Shown: positions 40,931 to 50,533, counted from the first letter of the stretch. The stretch is DNA of 64,000 nucleotides from Pseudoalteromonas flavipulchra NCIMB 2033 = ATCC BAA-314 (GCA_000814665.1 JWIH01000021.1:434001-498000); one strand, 5' to 3'. Program-made: numbers and translations. Notes: generated by a model from the sequence alone, not told the origin.

Positions 40931-41724
40931 TTTGCATACACCGCAGGGGCGATTGATTCAAATTTGTCATACACGCCATTTAAGCTCTCGGAGTGTCCTA
41001 AAAACAAAAAACCTTGCTTCGGCATCGCCCTGTAAACATTTTCTAGGATTTTTACCTTTTCATCTTTTTCAAAATAGATCAGTGCATTACGGAGGAATAT
41101 TATGTCAGCTTTACCACCGATATAAGGCACAAGTAGATTATTTTTGAAAAAATTAACTTTATGATAGAGCTCATCATTCACCATGATATAGCCGGTCTTC
41201 TCTCCGACGCCATTTAGACAGTATTTCCTTAGGTATTCGTCAGGAATGTTTTTAGCACGATGTAAGGGGTAAATTGCCTTTTTCGCTAAATCCAGCATCC
41301 GCTCAGAAATATCGCTGGCACGCACCACCCAATTCCCGTGACCATAATGCTCCTGCGTGCACATGGCCAAGGTGTATGCTTCCTCGCCAGAAGAGCAAGC
41401 CGCACACCAAATATCTGGTGCAGACTTTTGGTAGTACGTGGTAAACAGCTCTGCTAGCTTTTCAAAGTGTTTACGCTCTCTGAAGAAATAGGTTTCATTG
41501 GTAGTCAGCAAGTCGATGCACATATTTCGCTCACCTTTGTTATTGGGTATCTTTAGATACTCAATGTACTCACCATAGCTACTTAATCCTAAAATCCTCA
41601 GTCTTTGATTTAGTCGTCCACAGACTAAGTTCTTTTTATGATCCCTAAGATGTATTCCTGATTCGGCTTTGAAGAAGTCAGCAATACAGGTAAATTCTTG
41701 ATCGCTAATAAAGTCCCCAATCAT
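40924..41724 (-). CDS. cheR: Chemotaxis protein methyltransferase CheR
   Basis: 266 aa. N-terminal helical domain (DFISDQEFTCIADFFK...GIHLRDHKKNLV), then the SAM-binding methyltransferase core with IWCAACSSGEEAYTLAM and the FLRNALIYFEKD segment (usual form F.RNvliYF). It methylates receptor glutamates. It follows directly after a soluble receptor that ends in a CheR-tether-like pentapeptide. Confidence 0.95.
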   Translation of the reverse strand: MIGDFISDQEFTCIADFFKAESGIHLRDHKKNLVCGRLNQRLRILGLSSYGEYIEYLKIPNNKGERNMCIDLLTTNETYFFRERKHFEKLAELFTTYYQKSAPDIWCAACSSGEEAYTLAMCTQEHYGHGNWVVRASDISERMLDLAKKAIYPLHRAKNIPDEYLRKYCLNGVGEKTGYIMVNDELYHKVNFFKNNLLVPYIGGKADIIFLRNALIYFEKDEKVKILENVYRAMPKQGFLFLGHSESLNGVYDKFESIAPAVYAKC

Positions 41725-41735
41725 GTGGCACCTCC

Positions 41736-43970
41736 TTAGAACTGTTCAAAGTGCTCTTTTGAGCGAGCTTGCCCAGCACTAACTTCTTTTCGCTCAGCGA
41801 CGGGTTGTGCTTCTGTTTGCGGTTTTCCGCCTTCTAACACTCGCATTTTGCTTTGGCTTTCAATATCTCCGATTTTAAAATAGGCGACGAGCTGGGTAAG
41901 CGTCTCTGCTTGACTGGACATTTCTTCCGCGGTGGCTGCTAGCTCTTCTGACGATGACGCATTTTGCTGCGTTAGCTGGGTGATTTGATTCATCGAGTCG
42001 TTGATTTGGCCGACACCCGCAGCTTGTTCGTCTGACGCTGCGGAGATCTCTTGTACTAAATCAGAGGTTTTACCAATCGCAGGTACGATTTCAGCAAGTA
42101 GACTGCCTGCCCGCTCGGCTTTGCTCACTGAGCCAGATGCCAACTGAGATATTTCCTGCGCTGCAAATTGAGATCGCTCAGCAAGCTTTCTGACTTCTGC
42201 AGCCACCACAGCAAACCCTTTACCATGCTCTCCTGCTCGAGCCGCTTCTATGGCAGCGTTGAGTGCCAACAGATTCGTTTGATAAGCAATGTCATCAACA
42301 ATACCTATCTTAGAGGCAATTTGTTTCATGGCCGATACGGTCTCTTCCACGGCGCTACCGCCTTCTTGTGCTTCACCCGCAGCTTTCGATGCCATACCGT
42401 CGGTGATTTTGGAGTTTTCTGCATTTTGTGCAATGGATGCCGTCATTTGTTCAACCGAGGCTGATGTCTCTTCAACTGACGAGGCTTGTTCGCTTGCACT
42501 CTGTGCCAATGACTGTGCTGTAGAGGAGACTTCAGTTGATGCCTGCGCTAGCGATTCAGAGTTAGAACGAACATCACAAATAATGCGACTTAAACTGGAG
42601 ATTGTACTATTGACGCTTTGCTTCAACTCGTCATAGACACCTGAATAGCTTCCTGCAATCTCAACATCAAGGCGACCTTCTTTTAACCCCTCCATGACGT
42701 TAGCAATTTCTTGAATCGGTTTTTCAGTCGCTTCCAATACCTCGTTAAGACCATCAGTCATGGTTTTAAATGCGCCGGCATAGTTTGAGGTGTCTGCGCG
42801 ATTTTGGATGTTTCCTTTGACCGCTTGCGAAACCAACTCGACGATATCGGTCGCTAAAGTATCTAACACATCGGTGAGATTGGCTGTACGTTGCGCCAGC
42901 TCACCTAAAAGCCCTTGTGCTTGTACTTTGGGCTTTAATGATAAGTTACCTTCACTCACTGCGTTGAGCACGGCAAAATTGTCCTCAAGTACCGATTCCA
43001 GCACTTCCATCGACTTATTATATGCCTCTGCAATTCTGCCTATCGATCCCTCTAACTCACTGGCTTCAATGCGTCTGTCAAACTCCCCACAAGCTACCGC
43101 TTGGAAGGCAACACCAAACTCTTCTTCTAACAAGCGCTCTTTGCGCTTTTCATCAGTTATGTCTTTCCACTCAACCGTAGTAGAAATACGCTTATTGTTT
43201 TCATCAAATACAGGGGTGATCATGAGCTCCAAGCTGTGCTCACCAAACCCGAGTCTTGCAACGTGCGTAGAGTTTAAACTCGCTAACATAGTGCGCTGGT
43301 GGCTTGGATTACGGTGGAATTGGTCGATACTTCCTCCCACCAGTTTGTCAACGCAAAAGGTAGGTAACGTGCTTTGGATCGCAGTTTCTAACCTGAGTAA
43401 CATGTCTCGCATGGCGCGATTTATATAAACAATATCGTAATTTTCATCAGCCAGCATAATACAAGCGGTACTGTAATCCATGGCTTGTTTATAAAAATCG
43501 CTATTACTTCCAGCGCTCAAACTCGATTGGCTGATTAATTTAGCCACGAAACTACAGTTGGCAATGGGCTGTGCTAATTTCATGATTTCTAATTGATAAG
43601 ATCCGCTTGGCATATTAACTTTGGTGGTCTTATCAATCAGCTCGGAAAAGTTATTGTGCAACGACAGCATATCAGTAATATATCCACCATCACTTTGTGC
43701 GTTATTTGCAATAAGCTGGGTAAATTGATTGCTTTGATGAACAATCCGACCAGCACCATCTAGGAGAGCAGCAAATGTGCCTGTAGTCTCGATAGCCTCT
43801 AATTCTGCGTTGCCTTTAAGCAAACTTAATACATTGGTCGCAAGTGTTTTGGCTTCCCCTTCATATAAAGCGGGGTTTACTTGGGTAAGATCTGAGTGTT
43901 CAATCGCGTTTACGACTGCCTTCGACAGTTGATTAACTTGTTTGTCAAAGATTGCTGGTAAAATTCCCAT
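41736..43970 (-). CDS. Soluble PAS-containing methyl-accepting chemotaxis protein
   Basis: 744 aa with no transmembrane segment. Two PAS-like regions (about 60-160 and 165-285, the second with YDIVYINRAMRDML) are followed by a long HAMP-like stretch (about 290-470) and the MCP signalling hairpin (about 480-710) with the conserved tip LLALNAAIEAARAGEHGKGF. The C-terminus ends in HFEQF after a flexible linker, fitting the x-[HFYW]-x-x-[HFYW] tether that binds CheR. It probably senses a cytoplasmic signal, as Aer2/McpB does in P. aeruginosa; a bound cofactor is not predictable from motifs. Confidence 0.9.
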   Translation of the reverse strand: MGILPAIFDKQVNQLSKAVVNAIEHSDLTQVNPALYEGEAKTLATNVLSLLKGNAELEAIETTGTFAALLDGAGRIVHQSNQFTQLIANNAQSDGGYITDMLSLHNNFSELIDKTTKVNMPSGSYQLEIMKLAQPIANCSFVAKLISQSSLSAGSNSDFYKQAMDYSTACIMLADENYDIVYINRAMRDMLLRLETAIQSTLPTFCVDKLVGGSIDQFHRNPSHQRTMLASLNSTHVARLGFGEHSLELMITPVFDENNKRISTTVEWKDITDEKRKERLLEEEFGVAFQAVACGEFDRRIEASELEGSIGRIAEAYNKSMEVLESVLEDNFAVLNAVSEGNLSLKPKVQAQGLLGELAQRTANLTDVLDTLATDIVELVSQAVKGNIQNRADTSNYAGAFKTMTDGLNEVLEATEKPIQEIANVMEGLKEGRLDVEIAGSYSGVYDELKQSVNSTISSLSRIICDVRSNSESLAQASTEVSSTAQSLAQSASEQASSVEETSASVEQMTASIAQNAENSKITDGMASKAAGEAQEGGSAVEETVSAMKQIASKIGIVDDIAYQTNLLALNAAIEAARAGEHGKGFAVVAAEVRKLAERSQFAAQEISQLASGSVSKAERAGSLLAEIVPAIGKTSDLVQEISAASDEQAAGVGQINDSMNQITQLTQQNASSSEELAATAEEMSSQAETLTQLVAYFKIGDIESQSKMRVLEGGKPQTEAQPVAERKEVSAGQARSKEHFEQF

Positions 43971-43984
43971 TATGTATCCCCTTA

Positions 43985-45961
43985 TTAAGAGTTAGCTAAT
44001 TTTCTAGATTCAGGTTCATGAGCAAAATCATGAATAAGCTTTGGTACATCAAGAATGAGCGCAATGTCTCCTGACCCTAAAATACTTGAGCCACTGATCC
44101 CCGACATCTTTTCAAATAACGCACCGAGTGGTTTGATGACCGTTTGAAACTCACCTAACAGCTGATCGACGACGATGCCTGCTCGCAACTGACCGTACTT
44201 CACAACGACAATACTTGGTCTGATCTTAGGGTTCGTGGGTAAGTCGAAAATACGACTCAAATGAATAAATGGCAGCACTGTACCGCGCAGATTAATGTAA
44301 TCGGTTTGACGAGTTGCACCATTGCCAAGCGGAAGTTCAATACACTCTGTAACCATATCGAGTGGAATGACGAACTTAGCATCAGCAACACTCACCATAA
44401 AACCATCGATAATGGCCATGGTTAACGGCAACCTGAGTTGGAAACACGTACCTTGGTGCTCGACAGATTCAACACTCACCGTTCCACGTACCGCTTCAAT
44501 GTTTTTTCTCACCACATCCATGCCAACACCGCGTCCCGAGATATTTGATACTTTTTCGGCTGTGGAAAAGCCTGGTTCGAAGATTAAGTTAGCAATTTCT
44601 TTGTCGGTAAGCTCAGTATCAGGTGAGATCAGATTACGCTGAATTGCTTTTTCTTTAATTTTCTCTTTGTCTAGCCCGCGTCCATCGTCACTGATCTCTA
44701 TTACAATACTGCCCGAATCATGAAAGGCTTTGAGTGATAAAGTACCGTATTCAGGCTTTCCACTGTCCGCTCGTTGTGCTGGTGACTCCATACCATGATC
44801 AATGGCATTACGAACTAAATGCGTAAGAGGGTCAACTATCTTTTCAACCATTGATTTATCAAGTTCGGTTTCAGCCCCCATAATTTCTAAAGAAACTTGT
44901 TTTTCTAACTCCTTTGAGGTGTCGCGCACCACACGGCTAAAACGATTAAACGTTTCGCCTATCTGTACCATTCTGAGTTGCAGTGTACTGCTTTGCACAT
45001 CACTAACGAGTTGTTGAATATGCTCAACAATTTCAGTAAGGGCCGAGTCACGTATTGTTTTAGTGTGATCTTCAAGTGCCGCAGACACGATAACCAGCTC
45101 GCCAAGTTCATTGACTAATTCATCTAGCTTCTGCGCCGGTATTTTCATCATTCGCTCGGGATTCTTTGGTTTGACTTTATTATTTTTGGTGGGCTGTTTA
45201 TCAGTTTTGACAAGTGTTGGCGTTGGCTTATCATCTTCAATTGGGGCTATCTCAATATTTGATTCTGCAGCAATAAACTCAAATGCTTCATTAATATCTT
45301 CTCGCGTAGAGTGATGTATCTCTAGCTGCATTCTAAAATGGCATAATTCTAGTTCATCTGGTGTGACCGCGTTAAGCGCAGGTACCTCATCAATTAGCCA
45401 ATCAACTTCTACGGTACTACCTTTACTTTCGATGTAGCGAATAATCGAGAGCGGATCAAAACCATCCACCATGCAGGCCTTATAAAACTGCGCTGAGACT
45501 CGAAAGCTCTGCGTTGCTTCTTGATTTTCGACAACGGTTTGCTCACTTGAGGCTTGGTCTTGCAAACCACTATATGACTTTAAACTTTCTAGCAGCCCAG
45601 CTTCAGCATCGGTCAACGCCTGAGGAAAATCTTCGTTTGACTCTAAGCACTTAATTAACGCATTTATATGGTCATTACATTCGAGCAAAGTCGAAATCAG
45701 TTTTTCGCAGGGATTTAGCGCGTGATCACGAAGAAGCTCCATTGTTGCTTCAACAAAATGCGTAAAATCGACAATATGGTCATAGCCAACAACACCGGCT
45801 GAGCCTTTTATGGTATGTGCAGCACGAAACGCCTCGTTTATGATCTCGTCGTCACTATTTGGCAGTATAGACTCCATTGCCAAGAGACTTTCTTCAAATT
45901 GAAGTACCAACTCCTTGGCTTCTTCAATAAAGACCGCTTGAATTTCGGATAAATCAACCAT
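43985..45961 (-). CDS. cheA: Chemotaxis histidine kinase CheA
   Basis: 658 aa. The P1 domain holds the phospho-accepting His in AAHTIKGSAGVVG; later come the dimerisation helices, the ATPase domain (LTHLVRNAIDHGME, DDGRGLD, GRGVGMDVV) and the CheW-like P5 domain (about 520-650). The ATG at 45961 has a perfect AAGGAGG upstream, so the extra ten N-terminal residues of the longer frame are rejected. The P2 region (about 160-260) differs from E. coli, typical of non-flagellar or alternative systems. It is the kinase core of this cluster. Confidence 0.95.
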   Translation of the reverse strand: MVDLSEIQAVFIEEAKELVLQFEESLLAMESILPNSDDEIINEAFRAAHTIKGSAGVVGYDHIVDFTHFVEATMELLRDHALNPCEKLISTLLECNDHINALIKCLESNEDFPQALTDAEAGLLESLKSYSGLQDQASSEQTVVENQEATQSFRVSAQFYKACMVDGFDPLSIIRYIESKGSTVEVDWLIDEVPALNAVTPDELELCHFRMQLEIHHSTREDINEAFEFIAAESNIEIAPIEDDKPTPTLVKTDKQPTKNNKVKPKNPERMMKIPAQKLDELVNELGELVIVSAALEDHTKTIRDSALTEIVEHIQQLVSDVQSSTLQLRMVQIGETFNRFSRVVRDTSKELEKQVSLEIMGAETELDKSMVEKIVDPLTHLVRNAIDHGMESPAQRADSGKPEYGTLSLKAFHDSGSIVIEISDDGRGLDKEKIKEKAIQRNLISPDTELTDKEIANLIFEPGFSTAEKVSNISGRGVGMDVVRKNIEAVRGTVSVESVEHQGTCFQLRLPLTMAIIDGFMVSVADAKFVIPLDMVTECIELPLGNGATRQTDYINLRGTVLPFIHLSRIFDLPTNPKIRPSIVVVKYGQLRAGIVVDQLLGEFQTVIKPLGALFEKMSGISGSSILGSGDIALILDVPKLIHDFAHEPESRKLANS

Positions 45962-45962
45962 C

Positions 45963-46247
45963 TTACCTCCTTTGCGCGCAGTTTGATGCAACTAAGGTAT
46001 TGAGTAGCCATAAGGCACAAGGTGAGTGATGCTCATCGACACCTATCACAGATAACGGCTTTTCCGTACAACACTGTGCGAGTGCAACAACTAATTGAAA
46101 GCCTGCAGCGTCCACCTCCAGCAGCTCGCTAAGGTCAATCGCAACCGCCGTCGTGTCATCGCTTAACATGAGCTGCCATTTTGCTGCCACTTTGCTCACT
46201 TCATAAATGGTCAATACTTCTGGCAGCACAATGGTTAAGTTGCTCAT
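45963..46247 (-). CDS. STAS domain protein
   Basis: 94 aa single STAS domain (LPEVLTIYEVSKVAAKWQLM, AIDLSELLEVDAAGFQLVVAL), resembling anti-sigma-factor antagonists. The conserved position of the phosphorylatable Ser is occupied by Ala in EVDAAGFQ, so it may not be regulated by phosphorylation. It lies between cheY and cheA; STAS proteins occur in some alternative chemosensory operons with unknown role. Confidence 0.85.
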   Translation of the reverse strand: MSNLTIVLPEVLTIYEVSKVAAKWQLMLSDDTTAVAIDLSELLEVDAAGFQLVVALAQCCTEKPLSVIGVDEHHSPCALWLLNTLVASNCAQRR

Positions 46248-46257
46248 ATTTATGCTC

Positions 46258-46623
46258 CTACGCCAAAATACGTGAAACGGTATTAATCAGCTTTTCGGGT
46301 TTAAACGGCTTTATCATCCAAGCCTTTGCTCCCGCTTGCTTGCCTTGACTCACGAAATCCGAGCCCGATTCTGTGGTTAGCATCAAAAAAGGCGTAAAGC
46401 GATATTGGCCCATTTCTTTCACCTTCTTCAACAAGCTCAGCCCGTCCATGTTTGGCATATTCAAATCACTAATGATCAGGTTGATTTTGCCGTCATCTAG
46501 TTTGTTGATTGCGTCGAGACCATCACAGGCATCAATGACTTCATAACCTTCAGCGAGTAGTGTCATTTTTGCCACCTGACGAATTGAAGCTGAATCATCT
46601 ACTATCATAATTTTCTTAGTCAT
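46258..46623 (-). CDS. cheY: CheY response regulator
   Basis: 121 aa single receiver: IVDDSASIRQ, phospho-Asp in LIISDLNMPNMDG, Thr in LMLTTES and Lys in IKPFKPEK, all conserved. It is the output of the adjacent CheA. It lies 9 nt after the small MCP gene. Whether it binds a flagellar motor or another target is not shown; there are no flagellar genes in the window. Confidence 0.93.
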   Translation of the reverse strand: MTKKIMIVDDSASIRQVAKMTLLAEGYEVIDACDGLDAINKLDDGKINLIISDLNMPNMDGLSLLKKVKEMGQYRFTPFLMLTTESGSDFVSQGKQAGAKAWMIKPFKPEKLINTVSRILA

Positions 46624-46631
46624 AAGACCTC

Positions 46632-47810
46632 CTAGAAAAATGTTACTTCGTCTTCAACATGGTCGTGTTGAGACGTATTTTCAGTGGTTGAAACATGACA
46701 TTCCCTTTCTTCTTTCATGGTGTAAGAGTTGAACATTTCTTGCTGTAATGCAGCCAACCCGTCCTCACCTTCGGTCCTGTATAGTGAGACTAATGAAGTA
46801 AGCCCTTTGCAAATGTGCTCTAGCTTTTGGCTCACTCTATCTTGAAATTGAAAATCGGTTATCGCGTCGTCGACGTTCGCTTTTATCTTGCTTGCGGTAT
46901 CATCTAATCCATGTACCGATTGCGTCAGCTCATTAGCGACCGTCGCCATCTCATTGAGCACTTTTCGGATATGTAATTCAGCGTCATCCATAAGCGTAAC
47001 GTCTTGTGCCTGTGATTCGGTGAGCTTTTCAGTATTGTCAGCAACGGCATTGGTTAAGCCGTTCATCTTTTCAATAATAAGCTCTGCAGCTTCTGAGGTA
47101 ATATCCGAAAGCTCACGCACCCTTTCCGCTACCACGGCAAACCCCCGGCCGGCTTCCCCCGCTCTTGCAGCTTCAATTGATGCGTTGAGTGACAATAACG
47201 TGATCTCTTTTGATATTTTTTGAATAGATTTGGTTTGCTCAGTTAATTCCTTGGCGGCATGGCTTACAGCTTGATTGGAATTGACGACCTCGAGTTTTGA
47301 ACCAAGAGCCACACGCAAACTGTGCAGGACTTCATTGAGTTCTTCTTGACTGTGTTTGGCAAAACAGTGTTCATCATCACCGAAGTTTTCTACAGAACCT
47401 CGTGCCGATTCGATCGTGTTATTTAGTGCCTGTCTTAGCTCTGAAAACTGCAAGGTGAGCCCTGAAACCGAGTCATTACCCAAGGTTTTAATACTGTAGA
47501 CCTGATTAATAACGGTTTCTAAAATCGCGGCAACAGATTCTGTATTGTGCTGCTCTACCTCGCAATGCTCTTGCATCTCACTCGAATAACTAGCAAATGC
47601 CTCGCAATCAAGAATGACTTTTGCGGTTAAGTGACGCTGCCTTAACGTTACCGCTAAGAGTGCACTGGTGATGAGCACTGAAGATAACGATAAGATATCA
47701 ACGCGAACACTGAGTAATAGCGTGAGAGACAATACTAGGCTTAGCAACACCGCAGCGCTAATGTAGTACTTGTAGATTGCCTTTAGCTCATTAATTGGAA
47801 GTATCTGCAT
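46632..47810 (-). CDS. Short membrane-anchored methyl-accepting chemotaxis-like protein
   Basis: 392 aa. Two N-terminal transmembrane helices (about 13-34 and 38-56) with virtually no periplasmic loop, then a cytoplasmic MCP signalling domain with the tip LLSLNASIEAARAGEAGRGF. There is no periplasmic sensor domain, so it would read a membrane-proximal or cytoplasmic signal. Its start overlaps the cheW stop (TAATG). It lacks a clear C-terminal pentapeptide. Confidence 0.85.
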   Translation of the reverse strand: MQILPINELKAIYKYYISAAVLLSLVLSLTLLLSVRVDILSLSSVLITSALLAVTLRQRHLTAKVILDCEAFASYSSEMQEHCEVEQHNTESVAAILETVINQVYSIKTLGNDSVSGLTLQFSELRQALNNTIESARGSVENFGDDEHCFAKHSQEELNEVLHSLRVALGSKLEVVNSNQAVSHAAKELTEQTKSIQKISKEITLLSLNASIEAARAGEAGRGFAVVAERVRELSDITSEAAELIIEKMNGLTNAVADNTEKLTESQAQDVTLMDDAELHIRKVLNEMATVANELTQSVHGLDDTASKIKANVDDAITDFQFQDRVSQKLEHICKGLTSLVSLYRTEGEDGLAALQQEMFNSYTMKEERECHVSTTENTSQHDHVEDEVTFF

Positions 47811-48325
47811 TATGCTGACTCCCCAAGGTGACTGCCACGCTCGCTTAACTCTATCAGCTCAGCCATCTCTTCAACTGAGAGAACTTTTTCAAGGTCTAGC
47901 GCGATGAGTAGCTCATCTCCGCGTCTTACCATGGAAGCGATGAAGTCGGCTCTGATTTGCGCGCCAAACTGAGGTGAGTTGGTTAGATCTTTTGCGTCAA
48001 CTTCTATGACTTCATTAACGCCATCAACAATGACACCCATCTCAATGAGGTTGTCAGAAATACAGAATTCACAAATGATAATGCAGGTTCGTCTGCCAAC
48101 TTCTATTACTTCTCCACAAAGCCGAGCTGACAGATCGATAACGGGTACAACTGAACCTCTTAAATTAATCACTCCTTTAATAAACTCAGGCATCAAGGGG
48201 ACTTTTGTCACGGAGCCCAGTTCAATGATCTCCTTTATTGACAGGATCTCAATTGCGTAGCAATCCTGTCTTGACTGAAAAGTGAGATATTGCAATGACT
48301 GTGTGTTTTCTGTGATCGCTTGCAT
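47810..48325 (-). CDS. cheW: Chemotaxis coupling protein CheW
   Basis: 171 aa. The SH3-like CheW fold is shown by YLTFQSRQDCYAIEILSIKEI, VPLMPEFIKGVINLRGSVVPVIDL and the C-terminal ILALDLEKVL-like strand (here LLIALDLEKVLS). It links receptors to CheA. The ATG at 48325 is chosen because a promoter (-35 TTGACA, -10 TAAAGT) lies just upstream and would cut through the longer frame that starts at a TTG. It is the first gene of the operon. Confidence 0.93.
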   Translation of the reverse strand: MQAITENTQSLQYLTFQSRQDCYAIEILSIKEIIELGSVTKVPLMPEFIKGVINLRGSVVPVIDLSARLCGEVIEVGRRTCIIICEFCISDNLIEMGVIVDGVNEVIEVDAKDLTNSPQFGAQIRADFIASMVRRGDELLIALDLEKVLSVEEMAELIELSERGSHLGESA

Positions 48326-48355
48326 TTTTCGCCCCGTCTCATTTGTCTTATATGT

Positions 48356-48384
48356 TACTTTAGTCTCATATTTCTTATCTGTCA
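48356..48384 (-). promoter_or_regulatory. Promoter of the chemosensory operon
   Basis: On the minus strand, a perfect -35 TTGACA (48379-48384), 17-bp spacer and -10 TAAAGT (48356-48361) lie 30 nt before the cheW ATG. It looks like a sigma-70 promoter, not a flagellar sigma-28 one. The rest of the 325-bp gap (48385-48650) shows no supportable gene. Confidence 0.6.
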
Positions 48385-48650
48385 AAATTTGAGCAATAAT
48401 TTATGTTAACTATTTTTGAGTGGTAAAAATAATCTTAAAAACAGGTGGTTATAAACAATTTCGTAGTATTGAGTATTACCGCAGTGACGGATTTATAGTG
48501 GATTTTTTGACAACGAAACCTGTGGCAGAAAACTAAAGCCAACTGATTGAAAACTGGATAATCAGAACAAAAACAATAAGGAAGTACATGAATTGCAAAG
48601 AAACGCTAACCTAATGAAGGCTAATTTTATTATGAACTGGGTTTGATTGA

Positions 48651-49949
48651 TTACTTATCCGTAAATTCGTCGGAGAAATCTGCTTCGCTGAGCTTAGGAA
48701 AGGATACCGTAAACGTTGTGCCTACACCAACTTGTGAGTCAACTTGAATGCGACCCTTGTGCTTGGCGACGATGCTATATGATAGAGACAGACCAAGGCC
48801 AGTACCTTGACCAACAGGTTTGGTGGTAAAAAATGGATTAAAAATTTTATTGATGTCCTCAGCTGGGATCCCTTTGCCAGTGTCTTGGATGGCAATAATC
48901 ACCTCGTTTTGTTTATCTTCGATAGAGATAGTTACCGCACCGCTTGACTCTATCGACTGTGCAGCATTGATGATTAAATTTAAAAATACCTGATTAATCT
49001 GCATCGGCTGACAATATAGCAACACTTCATCATCAAGCGAGTAAGTTTTGTTGATAACCGCATGGTACTTAATTGAGTTATTGGCTATTTTCAGCGTACT
49101 TTCAATCCCTTTAATGAGATCTGCCTCTTGCCACTCCTGGTTATCAACATGAGAAAAGGATTTCAAACTCTCAACTATCTTAGAGACTCGGTCCAGCCCT
49201 TCTAAGCATTCTTGCAGTAATTCAGGCACGTCCTCCTTTAAAAAGTCGATACTATGCTGATTTTGGAGCTGCTGCTCCTGCTGTGCTAAACCACTGTCGG
49301 CAAGTGTACTAAAATTCGATTCATAAAAATCTAGCATCGCAAACAGTCCGCTAGCCTGACCTTCTAGACTTTGAATATTGGAATTCACAAAACCAATTGG
49401 ATTGTTGATTTCATGCGCCACGCCAGCAGCAAGTTGGCCAATTGCAGCCATTTTCTCAGACTGTAGTAATTGGTTTTGTGCAGCTTCCAACTTAAGGTTG
49501 AGTGTTTTTAACTCCTGCTTTTCTATCTCTAATGCTTCGGTTAGACGTTTTTGCTCTTGATAATAGCTCGCCAGCTCCGTCACATCTTGTATGATCACGC
49601 ATACTTTTTTCACTTCTTCAGAATGCTCAAAAATCGGCACATATTGAATGTTCTGATACATTGAAGTTTCATCGCCAGTAACAGGACGGCTGCTGCTAAG
49701 CTCAAACACATGAGGACGATGCTCCCAGTAGCTAAAACTTGCTGCTTTTAAAGCAAAAACACTCTTCAATTTCCGCTTAATGATTTTTGCAGCTTCAGGA
49801 AATACCTCGTCGATGGACATGCCCTCAATATTTTTGGGAGTGTTATCCGGTAGCCGGTTTTTCAGAAATTCATTCGCAAAAACCACCGTATGTGCTTGGT
49901 CTAGGACACAAATTCCAACCGGAATGTAACGCTGCAATTCGCTAAACAC
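48651..49949 (-). CDS. PAS-containing cytosolic sensor histidine kinase
   Basis: 432 aa, no membrane segment. An N-terminal PAS domain (about 5-115, GICVLDQAHTVVFANEFLKN) is followed by a coiled coil (about 120-165), the DHp domain with phospho-His in AAGVAHEINNPIGFV, and the HATPase domain (NLIINAAQSI, DTGKGIP, TGLGLSLSYSIV). It starts with GTG, 2 nt after the CheC-like gene. The class resembles kinases with a long N-box and 'HEINNP' motif seen in NtrB-like sensors. The partner is probably the CheY-like protein at the head of this operon. Confidence 0.88.
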   Translation of the reverse strand: MFSELQRYIPVGICVLDQAHTVVFANEFLKNRLPDNTPKNIEGMSIDEVFPEAAKIIKRKLKSVFALKAASFSYWEHRPHVFELSSSRPVTGDETSMYQNIQYVPIFEHSEEVKKVCVIIQDVTELASYYQEQKRLTEALEIEKQELKTLNLKLEAAQNQLLQSEKMAAIGQLAAGVAHEINNPIGFVNSNIQSLEGQASGLFAMLDFYESNFSTLADSGLAQQEQQLQNQHSIDFLKEDVPELLQECLEGLDRVSKIVESLKSFSHVDNQEWQEADLIKGIESTLKIANNSIKYHAVINKTYSLDDEVLLYCQPMQINQVFLNLIINAAQSIESSGAVTISIEDKQNEVIIAIQDTGKGIPAEDINKIFNPFFTTKPVGQGTGLGLSLSYSIVAKHKGRIQVDSQVGVGTTFTVSFPKLSEADFSDEFTDK

Positions 49950-49951
49950 AG

Positions 49952-50533
49952 TCAGTCCTCTATTCCAAGCATGGCATTAAGTTTTTGGATCACTGTTTTA
50001 ATGGAGTTTTCATCTAAACAAATAATCACTCTCGAATCAAAAGCAATAGACTCGATTATAAATGCAATTTTCATTACTAATGTGGTTTTCCACTCAGCAA
50101 TGTCGTCGGATAGTTGATGTTTATAAATAGTCGGCATAGTCAATGAGGTTTTAAGCTCTAACTGACTAGAAAAGCCGTTTAAACATGCACCAGCCAAAAT
50201 GTTAGACAAATCTAATAAGACTTCATTGAGATCAGAGTCATCGAGTGGACTATCGTAGTCCATAAGCTCGGCTATTTCTTGTAAGCCTTGCGGTGACAAT
50301 AGATTAATGACTTCACCTTTAATTTCCCCTAAAAATGACTGCCTCGTTCTGTAAACATGTGCAGTATTACAGATCTCATTGAGTTGATTTGGGCTTACCG
50401 AAGTAATTTCAGGGATAGATAAGCTAATTTTCGTTTCAATTAATCGAGCTAAAGAGTTCGCTGCCTGGCCCATGGATATATTCATTAGCTCTTGCAAGCC
50501 ATCCCTTTGCTCTTCACTGAGTGGCATGTTCAT
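49952..50533 (-). CDS. CheC-like CheY phosphatase
   Basis: 193 aa. The first active-site motif is LQELMNISMGQAANSLA (ExxN with GxxA), and a second copy is LDLSNILAGACLNGF, where the usual Glu is replaced by Asp (DxxN). The overall layout matches CheC, a two-site phosphatase of phospho-CheY. It sits between a CheY-like gene and a histidine kinase gene, overlapping the former by 4 nt, so it may reset that regulator. CheD, a known CheC partner, is encoded in the neighbouring operon. Confidence 0.8.
   Translation of the reverse strand: MNMPLSEEQRDGLQELMNISMGQAANSLARLIETKISLSIPEITSVSPNQLNEICNTAHVYRTRQSFLGEIKGEVINLLSPQGLQEIAELMDYDSPLDDSDLNEVLLDLSNILAGACLNGFSSQLELKTSLTMPTIYKHQLSDDIAEWKTTLVMKIAFIIESIAFDSRVIICLDENSIKTVIQKLNAMLGIED

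Noticed and set aside
42168..43428. Long plus-strand ORFs opposite the soluble MCP gene
   Set aside because: They are antisense shadows of a well supported chemoreceptor gene with low-complexity Ser/Ala composition.
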